Source of the DNA: Alphaproteobacteria bacterium
GTDB taxonomy: Bacteria; Pseudomonadota; Alphaproteobacteria; DAOWDM01
Reading direction: 5' to 3'
Length of the DNA: 16,542 bases
Assembly (NCBI GenBank): GCA_030639035.1
Contig: DAOWDM010000072.1
Location: forward strand, 1 to 16,542
The first letter of the stretch is position 1. Each line of letters starts with the position of its first letter. The translations under genes and the position numbers were made by a program. Below the pieces are notes generated by a model, which did not search any database, had not been told where the DNA came from, and saw only the letters and a program-made list of their open reading frames with translations. Positions 5,704 through 13,448 of the stretch are shown piece after piece.

Positions 5704-6420
5704 TTACGTTATAGCTTTCAAGAAAGCTCTTTCTAGTGAAGAGGCTTTGTTTTGGGCTATAAAATCATCTGGTTTTCCCAAATATATTAGTTTGCCTTCG
5801 TGCAGGACTCCGATGCGTGTGCATATTTCTTCTATATCAGCGAGAATATGAGAGCTAAAAAATACGCTGCGACCTTTTTTGTTTTCTGCAAGCAGGTTAT
5901 CTTTGAATTTAACTCGTGCCATAGGGTCGAGTCCGCTCATTGGCTCATCTAAAAGAAGCAGTGGAAGTTCTGTAAGGAAAACAGCAATAAGCCCTAGTTT
6001 CTGCCCCATTCCTTTTGAATATGTACTTATTCTGTCTTTTAGAACTTTTACATCGAAAGCCATTTCTTCTGCTATTTTAGAAGCTTTATCACGGTCTAGT
6101 TTCATAGAATAACTGGCAAGCACAAGAGAAAGATACTCCCAACCTTTTAATCTGGAAGAAGGCTGCAGCATCTCGGGCATGTAAATAAGTTTGTTGCGTG
6201 CTGTGTGCTGTTCGTGATTAACACCAAATAATGAAACATCACCTTTGCCTTTTATAAGGTTTAATATCATGCGTATTAGAGTAGTTTTTCCTGCTCCATT
6301 CTGCCCTATAAGACCAAAGATTTCTCCTTGCTCCATTGCAAACGAAACTTCATGCAGCACCTGTTTTTTCCCATAAGATATAGAAACTCCGTTAACAACA
6401 AGAGGAGGATTTATTGTCAT
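5704..6420 (-). CDS. ABC transporter ATP-binding protein (ABC-2 / CcmA-like subfamily)
   Basis: A 238-residue nucleotide-binding subunit with all core motifs. These are Walker A GQNGAGKT (39-46), an MPEM Q-loop variant (81-84) typical of ABC-2-type exporters, signature YSKGMGQ (134-140), Walker B LLLLDEP (154-160), D-loop SGLD and switch His191. The closest general match is the CcmA/NosF/YxlF type, which normally pairs with an ABC-2 permease. No permease gene is adjacent within the window. The gene starts at an ATGA overlap with the GspB/PilP-like gene upstream, so translation is coupled to the pilus/secretion locus. Whether it serves that system or an unlinked permease is open. The family call is firm; the substrate is unknown. 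Confidence 0.92.
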   Translation of the reverse strand: MTINPPLVVNGVSISYGKKQVLHEVSFAMEQGEIFGLIGQNGAGKTTLIRMILNLIKGKGDVSLFGVNHEQHTARNKLIYMPEMLQPSSRLKGWEYLSLVLASYSMKLDRDKASKIAEEMAFDVKVLKDRISTYSKGMGQKLGLIAVFLTELPLLLLDEPMSGLDPMARVKFKDNLLAENKKGRSVFFSSHILADIEEICTRIGVLHEGKLIYLGKPDDFIAQNKASSLERAFLKAIT

Positions 6421-6917
6421 TGTTTTCTGCCTTCTTCAATTTTTCTGGAAACAACTATAAATGTTTGATTCGGTTTTAGCTTTATTAGTGTAAAAGTTCC
6501 TGTTTCATTTTTTACTGAAAGCTCTACATAGTTTGCGGAAACTCGAATTATTCTAAAGTAGCTCGAAACTGTATCGTGTTTATATGGAGTTCCGTTAATC
6601 CATATAGTCCAGTTGTTTTCTTCATAATACATAATAGTCGAGAGGTGCAAATACGGCAGAAATGCGGCTAATCCTGTTGTAGAAGTTTTTTCTTCGTACT
6701 GTTTGTGCGATTCTGAATCTTTTTGAGAAAAATCCGCACTGTCTGCAATTGCACTTTCAATAGAAAACATATCATCAATAGAAAACATCAAAGCATCAGG
6801 AATTTCTTTTTTATCAAGCACTGACTGTGCTAACGCATTTTGGCTGAATAACATTATTGAAAATAATGCTGTCATTATGTTTAGATAATTTTTGAAAATC
6901 TTTTTTATTAAAATCAT
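6417..6917 (-). CDS. GspB/PilP/MshK-like periplasmic pilus-secretion assembly protein
   Basis: A 166-residue protein with an N-terminal signal peptide: a basic start, a hydrophobic core at about 12-24, and ALA-Q at residues 28-31. A low-complexity acidic and serine-rich linker (about 45-80) follows, then a compact C-terminal beta domain (88-155). That domain reads HLSTIMYYEENNWTIWINGT, then a strand with VSANYVELSVKN, then LKPNQTFIVVS. The layout 'L-x-ST-I-x-Y...W-x-I-W-x-NG...V-x-V-x-x-x-Y-V-x-L' is characteristic of GspB/PilP-type proteins that link the inner-membrane platform to the secretin. It is the last identifiable pilus-type gene of the minus-strand locus, separated from the PilO-like gene by a 177-bp spacer with a REP hairpin, and overlaps the ABC gene by 4 bp. 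The call rests on domain pattern plus context. Confidence 0.65.
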   Translation of the reverse strand: MILIKKIFKNYLNIMTALFSIMLFSQNALAQSVLDKKEIPDALMFSIDDMFSIESAIADSADFSQKDSESHKQYEEKTSTTGLAAFLPYLHLSTIMYYEENNWTIWINGTPYKHDTVSSYFRIIRVSANYVELSVKNETGTFTLIKLKPNQTFIVVSRKIEEGRKQ

Positions 6918-6937
6918 TATCTTAGAATTTCCTCAAT

Positions 6938-7024
6938 CGTCATCCTGAATTTAGTTCAAGATTCACCTTTTTCTTATAGTGCAAGAAAAAGAAGATGGAT
7001 ACTGAAACAAGTTCAGCATGACGG
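6938..7024. repeat. REP family A long hairpin, copy 1
   Basis: The left arm starts CGTCATCCTGAATTTAGTTC. The right arm, read in reverse complement, starts CGTCATGCTGAACTTGTTTC. The arms pair over about 35 bp with several mismatches and end in a run of TTTTTCTT/AAGAAAAA around a short loop. Each half also contains its own small hairpin (CTGAA/TTCAG). It lies between the PilO-like and GspB-like genes, so it would be transcribed within the locus and could affect mRNA decay or attenuate the distal genes. Confidence 0.75.
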
Positions 7025-7094
7025 TTTTTTTGTCATCGAATTACCTGACTCTTACAAAGATGATAATTGGTGTAGCAGTTTTTAGAAATACCTT

Positions 7095-7712
7095 TTATTT
7101 ATTCCCTGCCTCTATAAATGTTCGCCATAATAGCGACACTTTTCCTTTAATAAGGTCGGGTTTTTTGCCTTTTCTTATTGCTTCCAGATGGCTTTCTTTT
7201 AGCTTATCAATGCGTTTTACTGTAATATCTTTAAAAATAACCGCTCCAGAGAAACTGTTTTCAATTCCGTGTAAAGCTTTGGAAAAATCCCTATCAAGAA
7301 AAGCACCAATATCAAGTGAAAGTTGAGTTGTTTGAATATTGTATTTGCTTGTTCGAGTTTTTTTTAATATTTCAGCCTCGGAAAAAGAGTATGAAAGAGA
7401 GTTTAAATTATTAGCATAACGCTGTTTTTCAAGAATACGCACGGCTACAAGACGGTCTTGTTTGTTTAGCATTCCTTTGGCTAAAAGTGCTTTGTATTTA
7501 TCACCTGATTTGTTTATTAAATCTATATCGTCTTTGATTGACTTAACTTTTGCATTTGCATTTGTAAGTTCTGTCTGTATGGACTGTTTTTTATGTTCAA
7601 AGTCTGCCTCATGCAATTTCATAATAGGAAGTAAAACAATAAGAAACAGCAAATTAACGGCAAAAACACCGTATAAAATCTGTATTTTTCGTTGAAATTT
7701 GCTAAACCTCAT
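7095..7712 (-). CDS. PilO/GspM-like pilus platform protein
   Basis: A 205-residue bitopic protein. A short basic cytosolic start is followed by one membrane helix (about 12-32), then a coiled-coil region rich in K/E/D (about 34-70). A C-terminal domain follows that contains VRILEKQRYANNLNSLSYSF, a strand TTQLSLDIGAFLD, FKDITVKR and a final KVSLLWRTF strand. This helix, coiled coil and ferredoxin-like arrangement is typical of PilO and GspM inner-membrane platform proteins. The ATG overlaps the stop of the PilM-N-like gene by ATGA, so the two are translationally coupled and their products are expected to interact. The assignment is from architecture and position rather than strong sequence identity. 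Confidence 0.68.
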   Translation of the reverse strand: MRFSKFQRKIQILYGVFAVNLLFLIVLLPIMKLHEADFEHKKQSIQTELTNANAKVKSIKDDIDLINKSGDKYKALLAKGMLNKQDRLVAVRILEKQRYANNLNSLSYSFSEAEILKKTRTSKYNIQTTQLSLDIGAFLDRDFSKALHGIENSFSGAVIFKDITVKRIDKLKESHLEAIRKGKKPDLIKGKVSLLWRTFIEAGNK

Positions 7713-9322
7713 AGCTCGTCCTTACTTATTTTGAACTTTGTTTGGTATTCAGCATCTGTATAGTCTCGTTCTGTTTTAACTCCTGCTCGTCCCTGCAGCG
7801 TTTGGTTAGAAAAAACATCAACTGGAGGACGTATCATTTCAACTTTGTAGTCTGTAAAAACATTTTCTAATTGTGTTTCAATCTCATCAGAAAAAGAAAG
7901 GGCTTTTTCAGGAGTCAGTATATAATTGGGAAGATTTATAGTTATAACAATAGCAGTTCCTGCTTTTTTGCGTAAAGAGCGTCTTCTTCGAACAGAACCG
8001 TTTTTAATAGATTCCGCTCTAATAGACAGGTTTGAAATGACAACTTCATTTTTCAAAACTTCTTCCAGATTACTTAAAATCTCGACAAGATTTATTTGAC
8101 GGTCAACATTAAGCTTTTCGTTAAGAGACATTATTTCTCGAATTTTTGATGCAGAATAAGGCAGTCTATTTAACAAAAGTTCGTTTTCTTGTGCCATTTC
8201 AACTGTTTTTGTTATTTGCTGTTTGATATTGGTAGTTGATTTTCTTATTTTGACTATTCTTATAAATGACATGCTGACAAGCATTATTGACACTATAGAA
8301 ATAACGGCTAAAACATATGGAGCAAACTGAACAATTGTTTTTTTCAAACTTTTTCCAGTAGCCATATTGCGTCTGAAACGCAGTTTTTTTCTGCTATTAG
8401 CAGCAAACCATACAGCATGAATCATATCGCAAAAAGGAGGTTCCGAAGAGCTTATATTGCCAAGACCAAGACGTTTTCCGACTTGTTCAGGTGTCATTAT
8501 GGTGACTGTTCTTGTTTCTGTATCGCTGTCTTTTATATGTTTTCTAATCGTATCTGAAGTAATAAAAACTGCATCTAGCTTGTCGTTGTCGGAGTATCCT
8601 TTTCTTTTTATATAGCTGACAGTAGCGTTAAAATTCCGCTGGATTTCATCTGCACAATTTGTTGAAGATGAAAGCTCTGGATTTATCTGAGTCAGACGAG
8701 TCATTATTAGATAGCCGTTTTTTAAGACAATCTGACGAATACCGCCTGCTATATTATAGCCAATCAGCACTTGCCAACACGGTTCTTTGCTTTTTTTTAA
8801 TTTGGGAAGAAGCTTTTTAACCAAGCCTGTGCTTTCTACTGGCAGCAAATAAGTGCCGCTAAAAGGATTATGAATCTTATCCATTATTCCAAGCCAGCCT
8901 TTTACAAGGTCAGATATTGGAACTCCAATAAAAAGATAGTTGTTCGTTTTGTTTTCAGAACTTAAGAAAAAACCATTTTTTTCTGTCTCTATCGGCATGT
9001 ACGAATGCAAGCAATTGCCAGGAAAAATACTATACAAATGTCTGTCTAAAACTTTTGCTTTATCAAAAATATTTAATATTGGTATAACTTCATCACGATA
9101 AAGCTGTTCATGTATATCAAGAAGAAGATAAACAGGAGCATCAGGATTTACTTCAAAAGCTTCTTTGAAATTATCAGTACTTTTTTCATAGTCAGAAGAA
9201 GAAAGCCATGCTTTTTTTGCCTTGCCGTCAACGCAATAGACAAGCACGGCGTTTTCATCTCCAAGACTTAAAACAAACTGAGGTTCAGTAGAATGACTAG
9301 AAAACAATGATTTTAAAGACAT
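7709..9322 (-). CDS. PilM-PilN-like (GspL-like) fusion protein of a type IV pilus/T2SS-like platform
   Basis: A 537-residue protein in two parts. Residues 1-320 form a cytosolic domain: an early FVLSLGDENAVLVY strand, a GYNIAGGIRQIVLKNG hairpin and a TNCADEIQRNFNATVSYIKR helix point to the actin-like PilM/GspL fold. One membrane helix follows (about 331-355). A periplasmic part begins with a coiled coil, followed by VEILSNLEEVLKNEVVISNLSI and a final domain with VITINLPNY, as in PilN or the GspL periplasmic domain. In many type IV pilus systems PilM and PilN are separate; here, as in GspL, they are one chain. The gene starts 2 bp after the GspF-like stop and overlaps the PilO-like start by 4 bp. 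The ATG has only a weak ribosome site, consistent with coupling. Confidence 0.75.
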   Translation of the reverse strand: MSLKSLFSSHSTEPQFVLSLGDENAVLVYCVDGKAKKAWLSSSDYEKSTDNFKEAFEVNPDAPVYLLLDIHEQLYRDEVIPILNIFDKAKVLDRHLYSIFPGNCLHSYMPIETEKNGFFLSSENKTNNYLFIGVPISDLVKGWLGIMDKIHNPFSGTYLLPVESTGLVKKLLPKLKKSKEPCWQVLIGYNIAGGIRQIVLKNGYLIMTRLTQINPELSSSTNCADEIQRNFNATVSYIKRKGYSDNDKLDAVFITSDTIRKHIKDSDTETRTVTIMTPEQVGKRLGLGNISSSEPPFCDMIHAVWFAANSRKKLRFRRNMATGKSLKKTIVQFAPYVLAVISIVSIMLVSMSFIRIVKIRKSTTNIKQQITKTVEMAQENELLLNRLPYSASKIREIMSLNEKLNVDRQINLVEILSNLEEVLKNEVVISNLSIRAESIKNGSVRRRRSLRKKAGTAIVITINLPNYILTPEKALSFSDEIETQLENVFTDYKVEMIRPPVDVFSNQTLQGRAGVKTERDYTDAEYQTKFKISKDEL

Positions 9323-9324
9323 TG

Positions 9325-10530
9325 CTAAATACCTACTTGTTCAAAAGTATTATAAATCGGACCTATAACGCCTGCGACTACCCAGCCCATCATAATACCT
9401 GCTGCAATTGTCAATGTTGGTTCTACCATAGAAATAAGAGAATCTATAGTATCATCAACTTCCTGATCATAAAAGTCTGTTACATTTTCAAGAGTTTTTG
9501 CCAAAGAACCGCTGTCTTCTCCTATGCGAACCATGCGAATTACAAGGCTTGGGAATTGCCCCCATTTTTCCATAGATGAGGATAAAGCTTCGCCTGATTT
9601 TACAGATTCTCTTACCATTTCCAGATTATGATTAATATATCTGTTTATAACAACTTTTTGAGCTGTTTCTAGACCATCGAGAATAGGGACTCCGCTTTGA
9701 AACATAACAGCAAAAAAATGAGAAAAACGAGATAAAGCTATTTTTCTTATTGTTGTACCAAGAATTGGAATTTCAAGTATAAGCCTGTCGGTATTATAGG
9801 CTACAGCTTCTGACATATGAATCAGTTTAAATCCGAAAAACAAAACAAACGGAGCAGATAATATTTCGATACTGTATTTTTGAACTGCTCCAGAAGTAAA
9901 AACTAATGTTTTAGTTATAAAAGGAAGCTCTTGCCCCGTAGACATCAAAAACGAAAGAACTTCAGGTACGACATAAGTCATCATAAAATAAAACAAAAAG
10001 AACATCACAAGAATCATAAAGCTTGGATAGCGAGTGGCTTTTTTAATTTTACGAGATACGGCTTCTTTCCATTTTAGATGCTTAACAAGCTGATGGAAAG
10101 AATCGGTAAGGTTTCCTGTTTCCTCTCCTGCTTCTATCAACGCAACAAAAACATGGTCAAACACTTTGGGATAGCTGCCAAAAGCTTCTGATAAAGAACT
10201 GCCTTCATTTACTTTGTTATAAATATTCGATAATAGATTATACAATCTTGGCTGTTCTGTGCTGTCTCTGACATCTTCCAAGCCTTCAATAAGAGGAACG
10301 CCTGCTGAACTTAGCTGTTCAAGATGTATGCATAATTGTACAAGTTCTTTTGTTTTTATGTGGCTGGAAAAAAAAGAAAAAGCCTTTTCTTTGGAATTCT
10401 CTGAGCAGTTAACCAGCATAAGTCCTGTAGATAAGAGCTGTTGATGAAGGTCTTTTTCATGTATAGCCTGTAATGTGCCTCTTATTTTGCGACCTTCTTT
10501 ATTTATAGCTTTATATTTGTACTGTGGCAT
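9325..10530 (-). CDS. PilC/GspF inner-membrane platform protein
   Basis: A 401-residue polytopic platform protein, full length for the family. The N-terminus YKYKAINKEGRKIRGTL is the usual GspF/PilC opening. Two T2SSF domains follow, about residues 63-185 and 266-388. Each has an 'SGVPL/SGVPI...LE' segment (76-85 and 279-288), a glycine-rich GEETG / GEDSG motif (135-139 and 337-341) and a hydrophobic end. Membrane helices are expected near 168-190, 221-238 and 372-392. The protein couples the ATPase to pseudopilus or pilus polymerisation. It begins 9 bp after the ATPase stop and ends 2 bp before the PilM-N start, so it sits inside a tight operon. Confidence 0.95.
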   Translation of the reverse strand: MPQYKYKAINKEGRKIRGTLQAIHEKDLHQQLLSTGLMLVNCSENSKEKAFSFFSSHIKTKELVQLCIHLEQLSSAGVPLIEGLEDVRDSTEQPRLYNLLSNIYNKVNEGSSLSEAFGSYPKVFDHVFVALIEAGEETGNLTDSFHQLVKHLKWKEAVSRKIKKATRYPSFMILVMFFLFYFMMTYVVPEVLSFLMSTGQELPFITKTLVFTSGAVQKYSIEILSAPFVLFFGFKLIHMSEAVAYNTDRLILEIPILGTTIRKIALSRFSHFFAVMFQSGVPILDGLETAQKVVINRYINHNLEMVRESVKSGEALSSSMEKWGQFPSLVIRMVRIGEDSGSLAKTLENVTDFYDQEVDDTIDSLISMVEPTLTIAAGIMMGWVVAGVIGPIYNTFEQVGI

Positions 10531-10539
10531 TTTAAGAGG

Positions 10540-12243
10540 CTATTCCTGTTGTGTTTTTGTTTTTTCTTGTATGCGGTTTGTTATATCAATCGCTTTTATT
10601 AAGCTTTGAATACTGATTATACCGTCAAGCACTTTCTGCACTCCGTCATCTGCCATTGGAACAAAGCCTAATTCCATTGCTTTTTTACGGACAACACTCA
10701 ACATCGAATTTGCAACTATAAGCTCGTCTATTTCATAGTTAAAAGGCATGACTTCAGCAATCGCAACACGCCCGCTATAGCCAGTATTGCGACACTTATC
10801 ACACCCTTTTGCATAGCCTATAACAGGTGGATTGTCTGGGTCTAGTCCAAGAAGAATGCAGTCCTCCTTTGATGCTTTTTTTCTTTCAACGCAATCTTTA
10901 CAAAGTCTTCTAGCAAGCCTTTGTGCCATTACTCCAATGATGTTGCCAGACATAAGAGCAGGTCTCATGCCAAGATCTATTAAACGTGGAATAGCTCCTG
11001 CTGCATCATTAGTATGCAGGGTAGTATAAACCTGATGACCTGTCATAGCAGCACGCAAAGCCATAGTTGCAGTATCTGAATCACGAATTTCACCTACAAG
11101 AATAACATCAGGGTCTTGACGTAATATCGAACGTATTCCTCGTGAAAAAGTCATTGATGTGCCTTCTCTGACTTGAGCTTGACGGATAAGAGGAAGCTCA
11201 TATTCAACAGGGTCTTCAAGAGTCATAATGTTGACATCAAGCGAATTAATATGAGTCATCATTGCATAAAGGGAAGTCGTTTTACCTGAACCTGTAGGAC
11301 CTGTAACAATAATAATTCCTTCAGGCTTTCGCAGAAGTTTCTCTATCATTGTTAAGCATGCCTCACTGTAGCCAAGCTTATCAAGCTCCATTGCAAGACC
11401 TGCCTGATCAAGAATACGCAGAACAATGTTTTCTCCATGAGCAGTAGGAAGAGATGAAACACGAAAATCTATTTTTCGGCTTCCAAGAGTCATTGATGTT
11501 CTGCCGTCCTGAGGATTCAGCTTGTCCGCAATATTCATGCCAGACATGATTTTTAGACGGTGAGATATGGCTGCCCAATGCCCTTTGTGAAGAGTTCTTA
11601 CTAAAGACATTACACCGTCTATTCTATAGCGAAGCCTTAGGTAATTTCCTTCTGGTTCAAAATGAAGGTCAGAAGCTTTTTCTTTGACAGCATCAAGCAG
11701 AATAGCATTAACTAGACGAACAAGAGGGTGAATGCTTTCATCTTCTCCTGTGTATTCCATCATGTTTTTAGCTTCATCAGAAGTCTGATTTTCTATCTCA
11801 TTTAAGATTCCATCAATTGAAAGCTCATGCCCATAGAATTTGTCAATAACGCTCTGAATGTCAGACTCACCGCTAACCTGTGGAATAATTTTAGTTCCAA
11901 CTGGGAAATAACGACCTATCTGATCAATCGCCATAACATCATACACATCAGCCATAGCCAAGTGCAGAACTGTTCCTTTGTCAGAGGAAGTCAATGAGAT
12001 AGGAAATGCTCTGTAGCGTGAAGCCACTTCTTTTGGCAGATTTTTTAAAACAGAAGTATCTACAATAATAGAATCAGGATTGAAACGTTTGAAACCTGAA
12101 CTTTCTGCAAGGAGTTCTCCTAGCACTCTTTCGGAAATAAAGCCAAGCTCAACCAGCACCTCACCAAGCATTTTAGGTGATGAACGCTGTTCACGCAGAG
12201 CAATTTCAAGCTGATCCTGTGAAATCAAACTTTTCTCAAGCAA
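10540..12243 (-). CDS. PilB/GspE-type assembly ATPase
   Basis: The hexameric cytoplasmic ATPase that powers pilin assembly, 567 residues from a TTG. A MshEN/T2SSE N-terminal domain covers about 1-140 and the ATPase core begins near 170. Walker A is GPTGSGKTT (315-323), the Asp box EDPVEYE (343-349), Walker B around ILVGEIRD (381-388) and the His box TGHQVYTTLHTNDA (401-414). Two CxxC pairs (Cys448/451, 481/484) form the zinc motif. The motifs support an assembly rather than a retraction ATPase. The 5' end is odd: in-frame homologous sequence (RIGDK and about 43 codons more) continues upstream to a TAA at 12388-12390, with no ATG/GTG/TTG in between and no ribosome site before the TTG. The true start is therefore uncertain, or the gene is damaged at its 5' end. 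Confidence 0.9.
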   Translation of the reverse strand: MLEKSLISQDQLEIALREQRSSPKMLGEVLVELGFISERVLGELLAESSGFKRFNPDSIIVDTSVLKNLPKEVASRYRAFPISLTSSDKGTVLHLAMADVYDVMAIDQIGRYFPVGTKIIPQVSGESDIQSVIDKFYGHELSIDGILNEIENQTSDEAKNMMEYTGEDESIHPLVRLVNAILLDAVKEKASDLHFEPEGNYLRLRYRIDGVMSLVRTLHKGHWAAISHRLKIMSGMNIADKLNPQDGRTSMTLGSRKIDFRVSSLPTAHGENIVLRILDQAGLAMELDKLGYSEACLTMIEKLLRKPEGIIIVTGPTGSGKTTSLYAMMTHINSLDVNIMTLEDPVEYELPLIRQAQVREGTSMTFSRGIRSILRQDPDVILVGEIRDSDTATMALRAAMTGHQVYTTLHTNDAAGAIPRLIDLGMRPALMSGNIIGVMAQRLARRLCKDCVERKKASKEDCILLGLDPDNPPVIGYAKGCDKCRNTGYSGRVAIAEVMPFNYEIDELIVANSMLSVVRKKAMELGFVPMADDGVQKVLDGIISIQSLIKAIDITNRIQEKTKTQQE

Positions 12244-12430
12244 CTTGTCGCCGATTCTAACAGCGTGCTTGCTATCAGTTTCTACAGGCTGATTGTTGTT
12301 ATCAGTTCCTTTAAGTTCAAGTTTTCCAGTTATCTGCTTTCTCCAATTTTTTCCAGTGCTGTTTTTGGTTATGTAGAGACCTGTTTTTTAATAAGAATCT
12401 TCCTCTATCATTGCAAGTATTTCCCCCATT

Positions 12431-12509
12431 GTCATCCTGAATTTAGTTCAGGATCTACTTTTTGGGCGGTAAAAGAAGAAAGTAGATACTGAATCAAGTT
12501 CAGCATGAC
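12431..12509. repeat. REP family A long hairpin, copy 2
   Basis: The arms start GTCATCCTGAATTTAGTTCA on the left and, in reverse complement, GTCATGCTGAACTTGATTCA on the right. Over 31 positions 26 pair, ending in ATCTACTTT/AAAGTAGAT around a loop of about 17 nt. Each half also folds alone (CTGAA/TTCAG). It lies between the prepilin terminator and the ATPase gene. Confidence 0.8.
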
Positions 12510-12518
12510 GGCGGTAAT

Positions 12519-12557
12519 AAAAAAACAGGGGAAACCTTAACTAAAAGGTATCCCCTG
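12519..12557 (-). terminator. Intrinsic terminator of the prepilin gene
   Basis: On the minus strand CAGGGGATACCTT pairs with AAGGTTTCCCCTG (13 positions, one A-A mismatch) around a 6-nt loop and is followed by seven T residues (12525-12519). It lies 26 bp after the prepilin stop. It should separate an abundant prepilin transcript from the ATPase operon downstream. Confidence 0.9.
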
Positions 12558-12582
12558 CTTAAATTAACAGCTTTAGATTAAA

Positions 12583-13293
12583 CTAGAACAGTTCAAAAAC
12601 CATTGTGCAGACTTTTTCATCGCTAATGGTAGTAGCAGCACAAAGTGCTGTTCCGCCAACTTTCCCAGCCTGAATAATACCTGTTGTGAAAACATCATCG
12701 TCAAACTTACGGTCAATTTCAGCAACCTGCTTAGGAGACAAAGGAGAAACTGTTAGAGTTGTATCAGCCGCTTTTTCAGACTGCAATCTTAGCCAATGAC
12801 CTGTATGACCGCCATGAGTTCCATAGTACATATGAAAGTATGAACCTGTTATTTTACCTGGAAGATGTTCTGAACCATCAGTTGTATCAATTGATGAAAG
12901 TACATCTGCATCGAAAAGCATTTGCCATGCTCCGTCATGCTCATTATCACCAGCACTGTTATCACCAAGAGCAGTATCAAAAGCTGCAACAGTACCTGCT
13001 ACTGGAACGATTCTTCCGTTTCCATCACCATTGGCAGCACCGCCATTAGCAACTGTTTCAATGTATGATTCAGACTTGCTGTAATCACCTGGAATAGCAT
13101 CAAATTTATCCTGAAAAGTATTCACGGCAGCCTTTACAGCGTCCCATTGGGTAACTGTCATTTTAAGACGAGTGCTGTTTACAAGTTCTTGACCTTTTAG
13201 AACTCCGCCAATAATCAAGCCTATTAATATAAGCACAATTGACAACTCGATGAGCGTAAAGCCTCGCTCGTTTGAACGTTTAATGTTTTTCAT
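12583..13293 (-). CDS. Type IV prepilin / pseudopilin with class III signal
   Basis: A 236-residue major-pilin-like protein. The 11-residue basic leader ends ERG, followed by FTLIELSIVLILIGLIIGGV. Cleavage is expected after Gly11, with Phe12 N-methylated and Glu16 at +5. The mature part has DKFDAIPGDY (62-71), a glycine/asparagine-rich stretch, and QVAEIDRKFDDDVFTTG (189-205), a motif seen in pilins of the alphaproteobacterial type. A C-terminal pair Cys218/Cys229 probably forms a disulfide loop. The start is ATG at 13293 because AGGGGA lies 6 nt upstream; a GTG 27 bp earlier would cover that site. It is followed by a strong terminator and transcribed divergently from metG, so its expression is probably separate from, and higher than, the assembly genes downstream. 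Confidence 0.9.
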   Translation of the reverse strand: MKNIKRSNERGFTLIELSIVLILIGLIIGGVLKGQELVNSTRLKMTVTQWDAVKAAVNTFQDKFDAIPGDYSKSESYIETVANGGAANGDGNGRIVPVAGTVAAFDTALGDNSAGDNEHDGAWQMLFDADVLSSIDTTDGSEHLPGKITGSYFHMYYGTHGGHTGHWLRLQSEKAADTTLTVSPLSPKQVAEIDRKFDDDVFTTGIIQAGKVGGTALCAATTISDEKVCTMVFELF

Positions 13294-13361
13294 TGCTAGT
13301 CCCCTAAAGAAAAAATCCACTAATATTTGTTTTACACATAATATTTAATAAAATCCAATGC

Positions 13362-13404
13362 TTTTTAATAATTTAAAACATGTCTTGCTTTAAATTATTA
13401 AAAA
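13362..13404. promoter_or_regulatory. Perfect 16-bp inverted repeat in the prepilin/metG divergent promoter region
   Basis: TTTTTAATAATTTAAA (13362-13377) is exactly complementary to TTTAAATTATTAAAAA (13389-13404), with an 11-nt spacer. It sits between two divergent start codons, where a terminator would not be expected. The right arm falls between a possible metG -35 (TTGCTT, 13385-13390) and -10 (TTTAAT, 13409-13414). An operator or cruciform role is possible. Confidence 0.6.
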
Positions 13405-13414
13405 TCAGTTTAAT
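13385..13414 (+). promoter_or_regulatory. Possible metG promoter
   Basis: TTGCTT and TTTAAT are separated by 18 bp, about 35 bp before the metG start. Matches to consensus are partial, and the region is so AT-rich that chance matches are likely. Confidence 0.3.
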
Positions 13415-13448
13415 ATGCAAAAAAACAAACAGTAGGATAAATTAAAGA

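Larger units (their letters stand above)
12244..12582. other. Spacer between prepilin and ATPase genes
   Basis: This 339-bp region holds three things, listed right to left in transcription order: the prepilin terminator (12519-12557), a long REP family A hairpin (12431-12509), and an open frame continuous with the ATPase gene from 12387 to 12244. Upstream of that frame's TAA (12388-12390) two in-frame ATGs occur, at 12429 (AGGA 5 nt upstream, provided by the REP) and 12411, giving a 13- or 7-codon peptide. No clear promoter was found for the ATPase gene. Confidence 0.6.

Noticed and set aside
6938..7024. REP family A copy as a transposon with target duplication
   Set aside because: No direct repeat could be found at its edges, nor at those of 12431-12509, so insertion boundaries are not supported.
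12388..12429. Programmed frameshift or stop read-through at the A-run next to TAA as the way to start the ATPase
   Set aside because: The TAA precedes and includes the first A residues of the run, and neither alternative frame leads from the upstream ATG into the ATPase frame; no selenocysteine or pyrrolysine codon is involved.
6938..12509. CRISPR-like array from the recurring palindromes
   Set aside because: Copies are kilobases apart, unequal in length and without regular spacers; they are dispersed REP-type repeats.
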